Below are positions 18,245 through 27,070 of a stretch of 64,000 bases of DNA, in pieces. Every line of letters begins with the position of its first letter. The first letter of the stretch is position 1. The notes beneath the pieces are model-generated. The model saw nothing but the letters and a program-made list of their open reading frames with translations, ran no database searches and was not told where the DNA came from. A program made the position numbers and the translations under genes. This DNA is from Methylomonas sp. ZR1 (GTDB lineage Bacteria; Pseudomonadota; Gammaproteobacteria; Methylococcales; Methylomonadaceae), in contig NZ_RCST01000001.1 in assembly GCF_013141865.1 (NCBI RefSeq), positions 3,224,001-3,288,000 on the forward strand, in the 5' to 3' direction.

Positions 18245-20345
18245 CACAACGCAACACGCCGTAACTGTAAGCGCCGCCCAGTTGCTCGTAGACCGGCTTC
18301 AAGGCATTGCGTTGTTCTTCCGGCAAGCTTAACAACACCGCTTCGATTTCACTGACTTCCGCCGGCGACAAGCTCAACACATCGCCCAGCGCCACCAGCC
18401 CCAGTTCCAGACTTTTGGCCATGTGATTGTAAATCGTGTCCTCGCTCAGGCCACGCTGTTTCGCCACTTGCTCGACGCTATAGCCCAATCTGAATAAATC
18501 CAGACTTTCCGCAACCGTGTCGGTGGCTGACACCGGCGGCTCGTCGTCGAATTGGGCTAACACCGCCAAAAACTCATCGCCGTATAGCTCCAGCTTGCGC
18601 TGGCCGATGCCGGACAACATGCTCAGTTGCTGATGATCGCGCGGCCGGGCATCGACCATCGCCATCAAAGTCGCATCGTGAAAAATCACATAGGGCGGCA
18701 CGTCCTGCTCGTCGGCCAATTCTTTGCGTTTGGCTCGCAAAGCATTCCACAAGGCGCTGTCCGCCGCGCCACCCGGTTGGCGTTTTTCGGGTTTTTCGCG
18801 GCGGGTCTTGGCGATCTGCGCATCCTTGCGCAACATCAAAGTTTGCTCACCCCGCAACACCGGCCGGCAGGCGTCGGTCAATTTCAAACTACCGTGACCT
18901 TCGAAATCGATTTCCACCAAAGACTTGGCGACCAATTGCCGAAACACCGAGCGCCATTGTTTTTCGTCCAGCGCTTTACCGATCCCGAAGGTGGACTGCT
19001 TGTCATGGCCGAACTGGCGCATCCGGTCGTCGCTTTTGCCCAGCAACACATCAATCAAATAGGTCACGCCAAAACGCTGGCCGGTGCGATAGATGCACGA
19101 CAAGGCTTGCTGCGCGGCAACGCTGCCATCCCAGGTTTCCACCGGCTCCAGGCAAGTATCGCAATTGCCGCAGCCCTGCTCCAGAACGTCACCAAAGTAG
19201 CCAAGCAGCGCCTGCCGCCGGCAACTGACCATTTCGCACAAGGCCAGCATCGCATCCAGTTTGTGCAATTCAATCCGCTTGTGCGCCTCGTCGGCATTGG
19301 ATGAACCGAGCATTTGCCTTAGCGTCAATACGTCCTGCAAGCCGTAAGCCATCCAGGCGTTGGCCGGCAGGCCGTCGCGGCCGGCCCGGCCCGTCTCTTG
19401 ATAATAGGCTTCCACGCTTTTCGGCAAGTCCAGATGCGCCACGAAGCGCACGTTAGGCTTGTCTATGCCCATGCCAAAAGCAATGGTGGCGACGATGATC
19501 AAACCGTCTTCCATCAAAAACTGATGTTGATTCTTCTGCCGCTCTCTATGCTCCATGCCGGCATGATACGGCAGGGCTTTCAAGCCCTTACCGTTCAGCC
19601 ACTCGGCGGTTTCCTCGACTTTTTTACGCGACAAGCAATAAACGATGCCGGTGTCGCCGGGGTGTTCGCTGCGGATAAAGGTCAATAATTGCTGACGGGC
19701 ATTGTCTTTTTGAATGATCCGATAGCGAATATTCGGCCGGTCGAAACCGCTGACGAACACCTGAGCCTGTTCCAGCGCCAGCCGGGTAATGATTTCCTGG
19801 CGGGTACGCTCGTCCGCTGTGGCGGTTAAAGCGATGCGCGGTACTTGCGGAAACTGTTCGTGCAACACCGACAACAACAAATAATCGGCGCGAAAATCGT
19901 GGCCCCATTGCGATACGCAATGCGCCTCGTCGATGGCAAACAAAGCGATCTTGCAGCGGGCGAACAAGGCCTGGGTTCTGGCGTTGGATAAGCGCTCAGG
20001 GGCAATGTACAGCAAATCCAACTCGCCGTTCTGCAACTTCTGTTCGATCTCGCGCACCTGCTCCAGCGCCAGCGTCGAATTTAAATAGGCCGCTCGCACG
20101 CCCACTTGATGCAAGGCGCTGACCTGATCTTGCATCAGCGCAATCAGCGGCGAAATGACGATGCCGACGCCGTCCATCACCAGGGCCGGAATCTGATAGC
20201 ACAAGGACTTGCCGCCGCCGGTCGGCATCAATACCAACACATCCCGGCCGCCGATCAATTGTTCGATAATCTGTTGCTGCTGGCCGCGAAAACTGTCGTA
20301 GCCGAACACGCTACGCAGGGTTTGCAGGGCGGGGTTATTGGTCAT
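18213..20345 (-). CDS. recQ: ATP-dependent DNA helicase RecQ
   Basis: 710 residues. Helicase core: Walker [12 protein letters not shown] near residue 41, DEAH box near 139 and the arginine-finger motif [10 protein letters not shown] near 320. A zinc-binding RQC region follows with Cys ligands including GCGNCDTC near 390, then an HRDC domain (about 530-600). The C-terminal extension carries a helix-turn-helix-like unit ([19 protein letters not shown], about 632-650). RecQ unwinds DNA 3' to 5' during recombination and repair. The convergent overlap with the DUF1249 gene is 32 bases. Confidence 0.95.
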   Translation of the reverse strand: MTNNPALQTLRSVFGYDSFRGQQQQIIEQLIGGRDVLVLMPTGGGKSLCYQIPALVMDGVGIVISPLIALMQDQVSALHQVGVRAAYLNSTLALEQVREIEQKLQNGELDLLYIAPERLSNARTQALFARCKIALFAIDEAHCVSQWGHDFRADYLLLSVLHEQFPQVPRIALTATADERTRQEIITRLALEQAQVFVSGFDRPNIRYRIIQKDNARQQLLTFIRSEHPGDTGIVYCLSRKKVEETAEWLNGKGLKALPYHAGMEHRERQKNQHQFLMEDGLIIVATIAFGMGIDKPNVRFVAHLDLPKSVEAYYQETGRAGRDGLPANAWMAYGLQDVLTLRQMLGSSNADEAHKRIELHKLDAMLALCEMVSCRRQALLGYFGDVLEQGCGNCDTCLEPVETWDGSVAAQQALSCIYRTGQRFGVTYLIDVLLGKSDDRMRQFGHDKQSTFGIGKALDEKQWRSVFRQLVAKSLVEIDFEGHGSLKLTDACRPVLRGEQTLMLRKDAQIAKTRREKPEKRQPGGAADSALWNALRAKRKELADEQDVPPYVIFHDATLMAMVDARPRDHQQLSMLSGIGQRKLELYGDEFLAVLAQFDDEPPVSATDTVAESLDLFRLGYSVEQVAKQRGLSEDTIYNHMAKSLELGLVALGDVLSLSPAEVSEIEAVLLSLPEEQRNALKPVYEQLGGAYSYGVLRCVRAALQQQLG

Positions 20346-20541
20346 AAATCATTACTTGCTAAATCTAAACCGGCAAAAAAGTTGTCGAGGTATTAGACCA
20401 TAGATCAGGCCATCATCCGCAACCGCCCGATCCATGCGAAATCCGCTACGGCCTTCTACGCCTTGAAATAGTCACGCACATCCCCAATCTCCTTGATTCA
20501 CTTTACAGCACGCCGATTTCAACAATTCAAAATCCACCCTA

Positions 20542-20547
20542 TATAAT
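20542..20547 (+). promoter_or_regulatory. candidate -10 box for gshA
   Basis: A perfect TATAAT lies 40 bases before the gshA ATG. About 18 bases upstream the sequence TTCAAC (20518-20523) is only a weak -35 match, so activity at this site is a proposal. Confidence 0.4.
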
Positions 20548-20586
20548 GCCGCGCTTAACCAAGCCGCGGAAGGCGCCTAATTTTCT

Positions 20587-22173
20587 ATGCTCATTACTTA
20601 CTGCCGTTTACCCGACCGTCTTAAATATCTGATCGATAACGATCAACAATACCTGTTAAAGCAAGGCCTGAAAGGCATCGAGAAAGAAAGCCTGCGCATC
20701 ACCGAGCATGGCGAGATAGCGCAAACGCCTCACCCCACGGCGCTGGGTTCGGCATTGACCCACCCTTACATCACCACCGATTATTCGGAAGCGCTACTGG
20801 AATTTATCACCCCGCCGTTTGCCGACATCCGCCAAACCCTTGATTACATGCACCAGCTCCACCAGTTTGTCTATCCGCATCTAGGCGAGGAAATGCTGCT
20901 GGCCACCAGCATGCCCTGCGGTATCGACGGCGACTTGAGCATACCCATCGCCGAATATGGCACGTCCAACATTGGCAAGATGAAGCACGTTTACCGTAAA
21001 GGTTTGTGGCACCGTTACGGCCGCACCATGCAAGCCATCGCCGGCATCCATTTCAATTATTCGGTGCCGGAAGCGTTGTGGCCGGCGCTGTACCAGCAAA
21101 GCGGCTGCACGGTAGGCCTGGAAGACTTTATCTCCAACGCTTATTTCGGTTTGATCCGTAACTTCCACCGCCAAGGCTGGTTGATTTTGTATCTGTTCGG
21201 CGCCTCGCCGGCGATTTGCAAAACTTTTTTCAAAAGCCGCCCGCAATTGATGGAGCAATTCAAGGAGTTTGACGAGCACACCGTGTTCCACCCCTATGCG
21301 ACCTCGCTGCGCATGAGCGACATCGGTTACAAGAGTAAGAACCAGGCGGGTTTGAAGATCGATTACAACTCGCTGGACGGCTACGTGGACAGCCTGAGCG
21401 CAGCCATCAACACCCCTTATCCAGACTACGAAGCCATTGGCGTGAAAGTGGACGGCGAGTATCAACAGCTGAACGCCAACATCCTGCAAATCGAAAACGA
21501 GTTTTACAGCACCATGCGCCCCAAACAAATCGCCAAATCTGGCGAAAAACCGACGCTGGCCCTTAAACGGCGCGGCGTGCTGTATGTAGAAATGCGCTCG
21601 CTGGATTTGAATCTGCTGAATCCTATCGGCATAGACGAGAGTACCGCCCGCTTTATCGAGGCCTTCTTACTGTATTGTTTATTGCAGGACAGCCCCCCGC
21701 AAGGCCCGGACGAATTCCAGGTTAACAACAGCAACCAATTGCTAGTCGCCAATCAAGGCCGGCGCCCCGGTTTGCAGTTAAATCGAGGCGGCGACACCGT
21801 CACCTTACAGCAATGGGCGCACAGCATCTTGTATGCCATGCAACCGATCTGCGCGGTGCTGGACAGAGGCAGTTTGGATCGCCCGTATCAATTGGCTTTG
21901 CAACACCAGTTGGCGGTCGTGGACAACCCGGCCTTGACCCCGTCTGCCCGCATCCTGGCTTGCATGCGCGAAAACGGCCAGGAGTTTGGCTGCTTCGCCA
22001 GCAACACCTCGGCCTTGCATAAACATTATTTCAACGCCGAACCGCTGGACGATGAAACGCAACGGCAGTTCGAAGACATGGCTGCCGCATCGTTACAAAA
22101 ACAAGCCGACATCGAAGCCAACGACAAGTTGGACTTTGACGAGTATTTATCCCGTTACTTTGCCCAGAGCTAA
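20587..22173 (+). CDS. gshA: glutamate-cysteine ligase
   Basis: First and rate-limiting step of glutathione synthesis, joining glutamate and cysteine with ATP. The 528 residues match the proteobacterial GshA class: GIEKESLRI near residue 30 (ATP/metal-binding Glu), a [11 protein letters not shown] strand near 72-82 and [21 protein letters not shown] near 332-352. It precedes the sulfate-assimilation gene cysH by 4 bases, linking thiol supply and use. Glutathione is also used by the GloB enzyme at 48787. Confidence 0.95.
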   Translation: MLITYCRLPDRLKYLIDNDQQYLLKQGLKGIEKESLRITEHGEIAQTPHPTALGSALTHPYITTDYSEALLEFITPPFADIRQTLDYMHQLHQFVYPHLGEEMLLATSMPCGIDGDLSIPIAEYGTSNIGKMKHVYRKGLWHRYGRTMQAIAGIHFNYSVPEALWPALYQQSGCTVGLEDFISNAYFGLIRNFHRQGWLILYLFGASPAICKTFFKSRPQLMEQFKEFDEHTVFHPYATSLRMSDIGYKSKNQAGLKIDYNSLDGYVDSLSAAINTPYPDYEAIGVKVDGEYQQLNANILQIENEFYSTMRPKQIAKSGEKPTLALKRRGVLYVEMRSLDLNLLNPIGIDESTARFIEAFLLYCLLQDSPPQGPDEFQVNNSNQLLVANQGRRPGLQLNRGGDTVTLQQWAHSILYAMQPICAVLDRGSLDRPYQLALQHQLAVVDNPALTPSARILACMRENGQEFGCFASNTSALHKHYFNAEPLDDETQRQFEDMAAASLQKQADIEANDKLDFDEYLSRYFAQS

Positions 22174-22177
22174 ATCC

Positions 22178-22900
22178 ATGACTGAATTCGACTTAATCAC
22201 CGCCCAAACCGAGTTGCAAGGCAAAAATCCGCGCACCATCTTAAAAGCCGCGCTAGCCCATTTCGATAACATTGCCATCTCCTTCAGTGGTGCGGAAGAC
22301 GTGGTGCTGATCGACATGGCCTTGCAAATCAGAAAAGACATTCAAGTATTCTCGCTGGACACCGGCCGCCTGCATCCGGAAACCTACCGCTTTATCGAAC
22401 AAGTGCGTAAGCATTACGGGATTAGCATCGAGATTTTGAGCCCTGATCGAGAACAGTTGGACGCCTTTGTCAAAGAAAAAGGCCTGTTCAGTTTCTACGA
22501 AGACGGTCACCAACAATGCTGCGGCATCCGCAAGGTTGAGCCTTTAAAACGCAAGCTGGCGACGCTGGACGCCTGGATCACCGGCCAACGCAAAGACCAA
22601 AGCCTGGACACCCGCGGCGACATCCCGGAAGTGCAACTGGACGCCGGCTTCTCCGGCTCCGGCAAGCATTTAGTCAAATTCAACCCGCTACTGAACTGGT
22701 CATCCGCGCAAGTTTGGGATTACATTGAAGCCTATCAGGTGCCGTTTAATGAACTACACCAGCACGGCTATATCAGCATCGGCTGCGAGCCGTGCACCCG
22801 GCCGGTGCTGCCGAACCAGCACGAGCGCGCCGGGCGTTGGTGGTGGGAGGATGCGGCCAAGAAGGAATGTGGGTTGCATGGGGGGAATGTTAAGAAGTAG
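22178..22900 (+). CDS. cysH: adenylyl-sulfate (APS) reductase, assimilatory
   Basis: 240 residues. The PP-loop fold begins with [15 protein letters not shown] near residue 35. Cysteine pairs CC (in QQCCGIRK, near 111) and CxxC (in GCEPCTRP, near 205) are the four [4Fe-4S] ligands that mark APS reductases rather than cluster-free PAPS reductases; a C-terminal ECGLH supplies the catalytic Cys. It reduces adenylyl sulfate to sulfite. The ATG at 22178 is chosen because upstream sequence in this frame only overlaps gshA. Confidence 0.93.
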   Translation: MTEFDLITAQTELQGKNPRTILKAALAHFDNIAISFSGAEDVVLIDMALQIRKDIQVFSLDTGRLHPETYRFIEQVRKHYGISIEILSPDREQLDAFVKEKGLFSFYEDGHQQCCGIRKVEPLKRKLATLDAWITGQRKDQSLDTRGDIPEVQLDAGFSGSGKHLVKFNPLLNWSSAQVWDYIEAYQVPFNELHQHGYISIGCEPCTRPVLPNQHERAGRWWWEDAAKKECGLHGGNVKK

Positions 22901-22903
22901 GTC

Positions 22904-23434
22904 ATGGAAATACAACTCTCCCCTCAGGAACGGATGGACGCTGCGTTCGAAAACTACCTCGCGTTGACTGCTATTTTGAATGAAGATCTACTGGCCTTAG
23001 GTAATAGCGAATCTGACGCTCAGCATTGGCGCCGCAACTACATTCGCGTCAGTGCATCGCTCATTGAGGGCTACGCACATTGTCTTCGCGAAATGTGCTC
23101 AATTAGTTTCGAATGCATTGCACCTGACATCAGTCAAAAAGAAGAGAAAGTCATTCGCTCTGAGCGTATCTTCGATGCAAATGATCGAATAAGACTCACT
23201 CTTCGCGCAGCATACAAACTCTTTGAATTGCAGTCCACGCCAAACTTTGGCGGACCTGAATGGCCTCGCGCTCAACGCATACTTGAAAAGCGACATCTTC
23301 TTATGCATCCGAAGAGCCCCTCTGACCTCAATATTCCAGACGATATATGGGAAGAACTCCGTGAGGACGTTACTTGGTTAATCGAACGGTTTTTTAACTT
23401 TATGTCTGCGTTAGAAGAAAAACACGGTGGCTGA
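22904..23434 (+). CDS. uncharacterised helical protein with a HEPN-like R-x4-H motif
   Basis: 176 residues, all-helical appearance, no signal or membrane segment. R130-H-L-L-M-H135 fits the Rx4-6H catalytic motif of HEPN RNases and sits after a long helix, as in that fold. I found no companion nucleotidyltransferase (MNT) or antitoxin frame alongside. It starts 3 bases after cysH but is followed by repeats, not more sulfur genes, so it looks like an accessory gene placed behind the cysH operon. The HEPN assignment rests on one motif. Confidence 0.7.
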   Translation: MEIQLSPQERMDAAFENYLALTAILNEDLLALGNSESDAQHWRRNYIRVSASLIEGYAHCLREMCSISFECIAPDISQKEEKVIRSERIFDANDRIRLTLRAAYKLFELQSTPNFGGPEWPRAQRILEKRHLLMHPKSPSDLNIPDDIWEELREDVTWLIERFFNFMSALEEKHGG

Positions 23435-23486
23435 ACCACCACTTAAAACTATCTTGAACCCGATAGTTTTGCGAGAGAATAGTTTC

Positions 23487-23517
23487 GTAGAGTGGGCACG
23501 GCTTTTTGTGCCCACGC
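23487..23517. repeat. REP unit, GTGGGCAC family
   Basis: GTAG (23487-23490) then GTGGGCAC paired with GTGCCCAC around a GGCTTTTT-type loop, ending CGCAG. It is close in sequence to the units at 12894 and 24119. Confidence 0.75.
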
Positions 23518-23587
23518 AGAGGATTGGGATTTGTGTCGCTATCGCGACGGATATTTTAATGTCGGTTCTCGGACCGACAACCGAGAT

Positions 23588-23756
23588 ACTTTCTTTTGCT
23601 CCGCCAAAAGAAAGTATCCAAAGAAAAGGCGGCCCGGATGCCGCTTATCCCCTGCGTTCCTCGCTTTCGCCGGGGGTTGCCGAAAGGGGCTTCCTGCCCC
23701 TTTCGGCAACGCGATGCATCCCTGCATCGCCCCTTCGGGCTGCCCCCGGCGAAAGC
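23588..23756. repeat. multi-hairpin structured repeat
   Basis: Several perfect stems stand in order. ACTTTCTTTTG (23588-23598) pairs with 23605-23615. A 14-bp outer stem joins 23663-23676 to 23743-23756. Inside it lie a 14-bp hairpin (23677-23690 with 23696-23709), an 8-bp hairpin (23711-23718 with 23723-23730) and a small CCC/GGG hairpin (23731-23739). The fold would be a multi-way junction. The opening palindrome followed by AAAGAAAAGGCG resembles repeats I recall as dispersed in other proteobacteria. Confidence 0.65.
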
Positions 23757-23812
23757 TCCGGTACTCGGCGCGGCATACGGGAGAAAACCCTGCACGATTT
23801 CGGAGTTAAAAC

Positions 23813-24052
23813 ATGTCAAAGATCGCCACAGAAGTCTACGAACTGCTTAAAAATGCTGGCGTCAGCGAGTGTAAAGCAATCAAAGCTGTGGAAGCCATCC
23901 AACAGCACAGCCAGGAAAATCGTCTTCATTTTGTACAGAAACAGATGCTGAAATATCAAATGTACATGGAACAGGAGTTTAAGACGCTCAAGTGGACAAT
24001 CGGGGTTAATTTGGTATTCACCGTGGTCATGCTTTTGAAGCTACTTTCTTGA
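23813..24052 (+). CDS. small coiled-coil protein with C-terminal membrane anchor
   Basis: 79 residues. An N-terminal helical region precedes a glutamine/lysine-rich coiled-coil stretch (about 30-57) and a single membrane segment at 60-78. GGAG lies 7 bases before the ATG. The K-W-T-I-G junction before the membrane helix recalls DUF1640/CCDC90-type proteins, which share this coiled-coil-plus-anchor plan; function unknown. It is enclosed by repeats on both sides, so it probably has its own transcript. Confidence 0.65.
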   Translation: MSKIATEVYELLKNAGVSECKAIKAVEAIQQHSQENRLHFVQKQMLKYQMYMEQEFKTLKWTIGVNLVFTVVMLLKLLS

Positions 24053-24073
24053 ATAGACTAACTTAACTTTAAT

Positions 24074-24112
24074 TTATCGTTCATACGCTCTGCGTCATCC
24101 AACTGTAAAACC
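24074..24112. repeat. dispersed repeat, copy A (left of the DUF4336 gene)
   Basis: It begins TTATCGTTCATACGCTC and ends CCAACTGTAAAACC. A related copy at 24925-24988 begins TTATCGTTCCCACGCTC and ends GCAACCGTAAAACC with about 25 extra bases inside. The two lie in the same orientation on either side of the DUF4336 gene. Confidence 0.55.
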
Positions 24113-24118
24113 AGCTGG

Positions 24119-24146
24119 GTGGGCACGGTTTTTGTGCCCACGCGGA
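24119..24146. repeat. REP unit, GTGGGCAC family
   Basis: GTGGGCAC (24119-24126) pairs with GTGCCCAC (24134-24141) around a 7-base GGTTTTT loop, followed by GCGGA. The GTAG foot is replaced by CTGG here. Confidence 0.7.
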
Positions 24147-24229
24147 CTTAATCTTCTTGTCCATTCAAGGCTTTGACACCGTACTTTTCGTCTTTTAGCA
24201 TATCCAGTTTTACTTAGCCCCAAGACCAA

Positions 24230-24916
24230 GTGCTCCTAAAAACTCTCGTTTCCGGCCAAATCTGGTATGCACAGCAAGCCATTAAATTCGGTCCGTTAAA
24301 TCTAAGCACCAGAGCCACTTTCATCAAACTGCGGGACGGCTTGGTTTGGGTACATTCGCCGATCGAACCGTCGGCCCAACTGGTCGCTGAAATTGCCGAA
24401 ATCGGCCCGGTGCGTTATGTGCTTGCACCGAACAAGAGCCACCACCTGTTTTTTACGCCATTCATAAAGGCGTTCCCGAATGCCGAAGGCTATATCGCGC
24501 CAGGGTTAGCAGAAAAGCGGCCGGACCTCAGCGCTTACCCGGTGCTGCCACCATTGGAAAAGCCGGCCTGGACGACCGAGTTAATCCCCGTATTTGTGGA
24601 AGGCCTGCCCATCATTAACGAGACGGCTTGGTTTCACAGCGCAACCGGTACTTTGATTCTTACCGACCTGCTATTTTGCTTCGGCGCTGAACACTTCGGA
24701 TTGGCGCGCGTGGTAGCGAGGCTGCTCGGCGTCTACGATCAACTGGCAATGTCGCGAACCATGAAACTGCTGGTTAAAGATAAAGCTGCTTTGGCACGCA
24801 CGGTGGATGCGCTGCTGGCACTGGATGTTGAGCGGATTGTGCTGGCTCACGACCGAATCATCGAAAACGACGCCAAGCGCCAATTAAGCGCGGCGTTCAA
24901 CTGGCTGAGAAAATAA
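24230..24916 (+). CDS. DUF4336 family protein (metallo-beta-lactamase-like)
   Basis: 228 residues. The sequence follows DUF4336: an opening LKTLVSGQIWYAQQAIKFGPLN-type strand, N-K-S-H-H where metallo-beta-lactamase enzymes have their metal-binding HxHxDH, a central WFHSATGTLILTDLL strand-Asp and a final VLAHD motif. The metal site looks reduced, so hydrolase activity is uncertain. The GTG at 24230 is used because an in-frame stop lies 15 bases upstream and the family match begins at once. It is flanked by two copies of a dispersed repeat. Confidence 0.75.
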   Translation: MLLKTLVSGQIWYAQQAIKFGPLNLSTRATFIKLRDGLVWVHSPIEPSAQLVAEIAEIGPVRYVLAPNKSHHLFFTPFIKAFPNAEGYIAPGLAEKRPDLSAYPVLPPLEKPAWTTELIPVFVEGLPIINETAWFHSATGTLILTDLLFCFGAEHFGLARVVARLLGVYDQLAMSRTMKLLVKDKAALARTVDALLALDVERIVLAHDRIIENDAKRQLSAAFNWLRK

Positions 24917-24924
24917 GGCGTTTT

Positions 24925-24988
24925 TTATCGTTCCCACGCTCCTCTTAGCAATCCAACCCGGCGTTCTGTTTCATGCAACCGTAAAACC
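24925..24988. repeat. dispersed repeat, copy B (right of the DUF4336 gene)
   Basis: This is the partner of the copy at 24074-24112, in the same orientation, starting 8 bases after the DUF4336 stop codon. It includes a variant middle section, CCCGGCGTTCTGTTTC. Confidence 0.5.
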
Positions 24989-25044
24989 TGACTAGCCAGC
25001 ATTCCTGTTAGAATCGCCGCACACCCCATCAAGGAGCATCGCCC

Positions 25045-25701
25045 ATGAGCGACTTTTACAGCCCGCAGCACCGCCAATTGCAATCTCAACACGACACCGT
25101 CAAGCTCGCGGACCGTCTGGAACAAATGATCGTGGAACAGCAAATTGGTGAGCAGCATCAACCATTTATCGAGAGCCGGGATTTTTTCTTTCTGACGACT
25201 ATCGACCAACGCGGTTATCCGACTTGCTCTTACAAGGGCGGCAATCCCGGCTTGGTGAAAGTGGTTAATCCACGAGAACTGGCCTTCCCCAGTTACGACG
25301 GCAACGGCATGTTTTTGTCGATGGGCAATATCACCGGCAACTCGAAAATCGGCATGTTGTTCATCGATTTTGAAACACCGCATCGAATTCGGGTACATGG
25401 CGATGCCCGCATTGAAGCCAACGATCCGTTGCTGACCGAATATCCGGGCGCGGAGTTGATCGTGCGGGTGGCGATTAGCGAGATATTCATCAACTGTCCG
25501 CGTTATATCCACCGCATGAGCCGGCTTGCCAGCTCGAAATACGTGCCGCAAGCCCATCAAGACACGCCGTTACCGCAATGGAAGCGTATTGATGCGGTGC
25601 AGGATGTGTTGCCGGCTGGCGATAGTCACGTTGCCGCAAGTTTGGGCGGGATCATTACGCCGGAAGAATATGGGGCGATGGTGTTCAGCGGTGACGCTTA
25701 G
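25045..25701 (+). CDS. pyridoxamine 5'-phosphate oxidase-family protein
   Basis: 218 residues with the split-barrel flavin-binding fold: FFLTTIDQRGYPTCSYKGG near residues 49-67, a FPSYDGNGMFLSMGNI strand pair near 90-105 and an R-x-H-G-D-A strand near 118. The C-terminal part has an INCPRYIHRM motif typical of the sub-family that may bind FMN or F420. Such proteins range from oxidases to flavin/heme reductases, and the substrate is unknown. An AAGGAG site precedes the ATG. It lies 48 bases upstream of the Fae-family gene and may be cotranscribed. Confidence 0.8.
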   Translation: MSDFYSPQHRQLQSQHDTVKLADRLEQMIVEQQIGEQHQPFIESRDFFFLTTIDQRGYPTCSYKGGNPGLVKVVNPRELAFPSYDGNGMFLSMGNITGNSKIGMLFIDFETPHRIRVHGDARIEANDPLLTEYPGAELIVRVAISEIFINCPRYIHRMSRLASSKYVPQAHQDTPLPQWKRIDAVQDVLPAGDSHVAASLGGIITPEEYGAMVFSGDA

Positions 25702-25749
25702 CCCCCTCCCAGGAAAATTACTAACCTCAACATACATTTGGAGACCCAC

Positions 25750-26298
25750 ATGAGCGAAAGAATCATTATGCGCACCGGCGAAGCCTTGGTAGCGGGCGGC
25801 CCGGCCGGTACGGCGGCAGAACCGGAAATCATCATCGGCGAACTGGACGGACCGGTCGGCACCGCGATTGCCACTTTAACCGGCGATCAAGTGCAAGGCC
25901 ACACCCGAGTATTCGCGATTTTAAATACCGATATTCAGGTGCGCCCGGTCACGCTGATGGTCAGCAAGGTGACAGTTAAAAATAGCCGTTACACCAATAT
26001 TTTGATGGGCACCGTGCAGGCGGCGATTGCCAATGGCGTATTGGATGCGGTGCGCGCGGGTGATATTCCCAAAGAAAAAGCCAACGATCTGGGCATTATT
26101 TGCTCGGTGTGGCTGAACCCCAGCGTGATTAAGGACGATAATTTGGATCATCAAATTTTGTTCAACATCCACCGCGAGGCCATGGCCAAAGCTATTCATA
26201 AAGCCATGACCAACACGCCGGACATTGATTGGTTGCTGGAAAATCAGGAAAAAATCACCCACAAGTATTTTCAGATGGGATTGGACGGCAAGATTTAA
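25750..26298 (+). CDS. formaldehyde-activating enzyme family protein (Fae paralogue)
   Basis: 182 residues with the Fae fold signatures: an MRTGEALV start, the IIIGELDGPVGTAI loop, a VRPVTLMVSKVTVKN block and a long C-terminal helix. True Fae condenses formaldehyde with tetrahydromethanopterin. In canonical Fae a histidine stands two residues before the D-L-I-I-G strand (A-H-I-D-L); here that place is Glu24-Pro25, and the sequence is well diverged overall. That points to an Fae2/Fae3-type paralogue whose role is not established. The ATG at 25750 follows GGAG; an in-frame ATG at 25738 is less well placed. Confidence 0.85.
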   Translation: MSERIIMRTGEALVAGGPAGTAAEPEIIIGELDGPVGTAIATLTGDQVQGHTRVFAILNTDIQVRPVTLMVSKVTVKNSRYTNILMGTVQAAIANGVLDAVRAGDIPKEKANDLGIICSVWLNPSVIKDDNLDHQILFNIHREAMAKAIHKAMTNTPDIDWLLENQEKITHKYFQMGLDGKI

Positions 26299-26310
26299 TT
26301 ATCGAGTCGC

Positions 26311-26337
26311 TTGGGCTGCGAGCCTTTTGCAGCCCAA
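26311..26337. terminator. hairpin after the Fae-family gene
   Basis: TTGGGCTGC (26311-26319) pairs with GCAGCCCAA (26329-26337) over 9 bp with a 9-base loop, 12 bases after the stop codon. No T run follows, so it may stabilise the mRNA end rather than terminate on its own. Confidence 0.5.
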
Positions 26338-26533
26338 CACCACGCCGTCTTTCCCGCCCCTGCTGTCGTCTTAACCGCCATTACCGCTTAACACCGGACC
26401 TAATGTCCAGCCGCGCCACACAAACTAATAGCGCATCACTATTTGTTTGACAAAATCCGCAAATCCACTTAAAAAGGCCATGTAGTTTCGATTCGAAATT
26501 ATGTATGCATTTACTTTTATGGGGGATACGATC

Positions 26534-27016
26534 ATGAAAAAAAGCATTTCGTTACTGATGGCGGGCCTGCTAAGCACAGTTGCCGTTACCGCGTTCGCCG
26601 CAGATCAGGCCGTACCGTTTCCGGAGGGCTATCGCAATTGGCTGCACGCCAAAAGCATGCTGATTCAACCCGGCCACGCCCTGGAAAATCCGTTTCAAGG
26701 CCTGCATCATGTCTACGCCAATAAACAAGCGGAAGCGGGTTTGAAAACCGGTAAATACGCAGACGGCTCGGTGCTGGTGTTCGACTTACTGCAATATCAG
26801 GAAAAGGATAAAACCATTCAGGAAGGCGAACGCAAGCTGGTGGGCGTGATGTTAAAAGACGCGAAAAAATTTGCTGCAACCGGCGGCTGGGGCTTTGAAG
26901 GCTTTGCCGGCAACAGTAAAACCGAGCGGCTAGTGAAAGACGGCGGCACTTCGTGCTTTGCCTGCCATGCCTCCGAGCAAAAAACCGATTACGTGTTCTC
27001 GCAATATCGGCCTTAG
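26534..27016 (+). CDS. periplasmic cytochrome P460 / c'-beta family protein
   Basis: 160 residues. A signal peptide (about 1-22, ending AFA) sends it to the periplasm. One heme-c motif, CFACH, lies at 141-145 near the C-terminus, as in cytochrome P460 and cytochrome c'-beta. P460 enzymes oxidise hydroxylamine using a heme cross-linked to a Lys; c'-beta proteins lack the link and bind nitric oxide. Several Lys residues are present and I cannot assign the cross-link without a structural alignment. The ATG at 26534 follows GGGGGA and begins the signal peptide. It is convergent with the CvfB-like gene. Confidence 0.85.
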   Translation: MKKSISLLMAGLLSTVAVTAFAADQAVPFPEGYRNWLHAKSMLIQPGHALENPFQGLHHVYANKQAEAGLKTGKYADGSVLVFDLLQYQEKDKTIQEGERKLVGVMLKDAKKFAATGGWGFEGFAGNSKTERLVKDGGTSCFACHASEQKTDYVFSQYRP

Positions 27017-27035
27017 TCTCTAAAGCTGATCCTCG

Positions 27036-27063
27036 GGAGAGACGCAAACTATTGCGTCTCTCC
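27036..27063. repeat. GAGACGC hairpin, copy 2
   Basis: GGAGAGACGCAA (27036-27047) and TTGCGTCTCTCC (27052-27063) form a perfect 12-bp stem with loop ACTA. It lies between the convergent cytochrome P460 and CvfB-like genes, 20 bases after one stop codon and 8 beyond the other, a good position for a bidirectional terminator. Confidence 0.7.
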
Positions 27064-27070
27064 ATTTGCT

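Larger units (their letters stand above)
23435..23812. other. intergenic region filled with palindromic repeats
   Basis: 378 bases holding a GTGGGCAC-family REP unit (23487-23517) and a structured repeat (23588-23756). Short open frames on both strands here reflect the GC-rich palindromes and are not genes. Confidence 0.7.

Noticed and set aside
23663..23756. tRNA-like cloverleaf reading of the nested hairpins
   Set aside because: Stem lengths, loop sizes and absence of TTCGA-type and CCA features do not fit a tRNA.
23492..23809. Overlapping frames on both strands in the repeat region
   Set aside because: Their translations follow palindromic repeat sequence and contain none of the features of coding DNA.
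24230..24916. Active metallo-beta-lactamase
   Set aside because: The HxHxDH metal motif is not intact, so only the fold relationship is kept.
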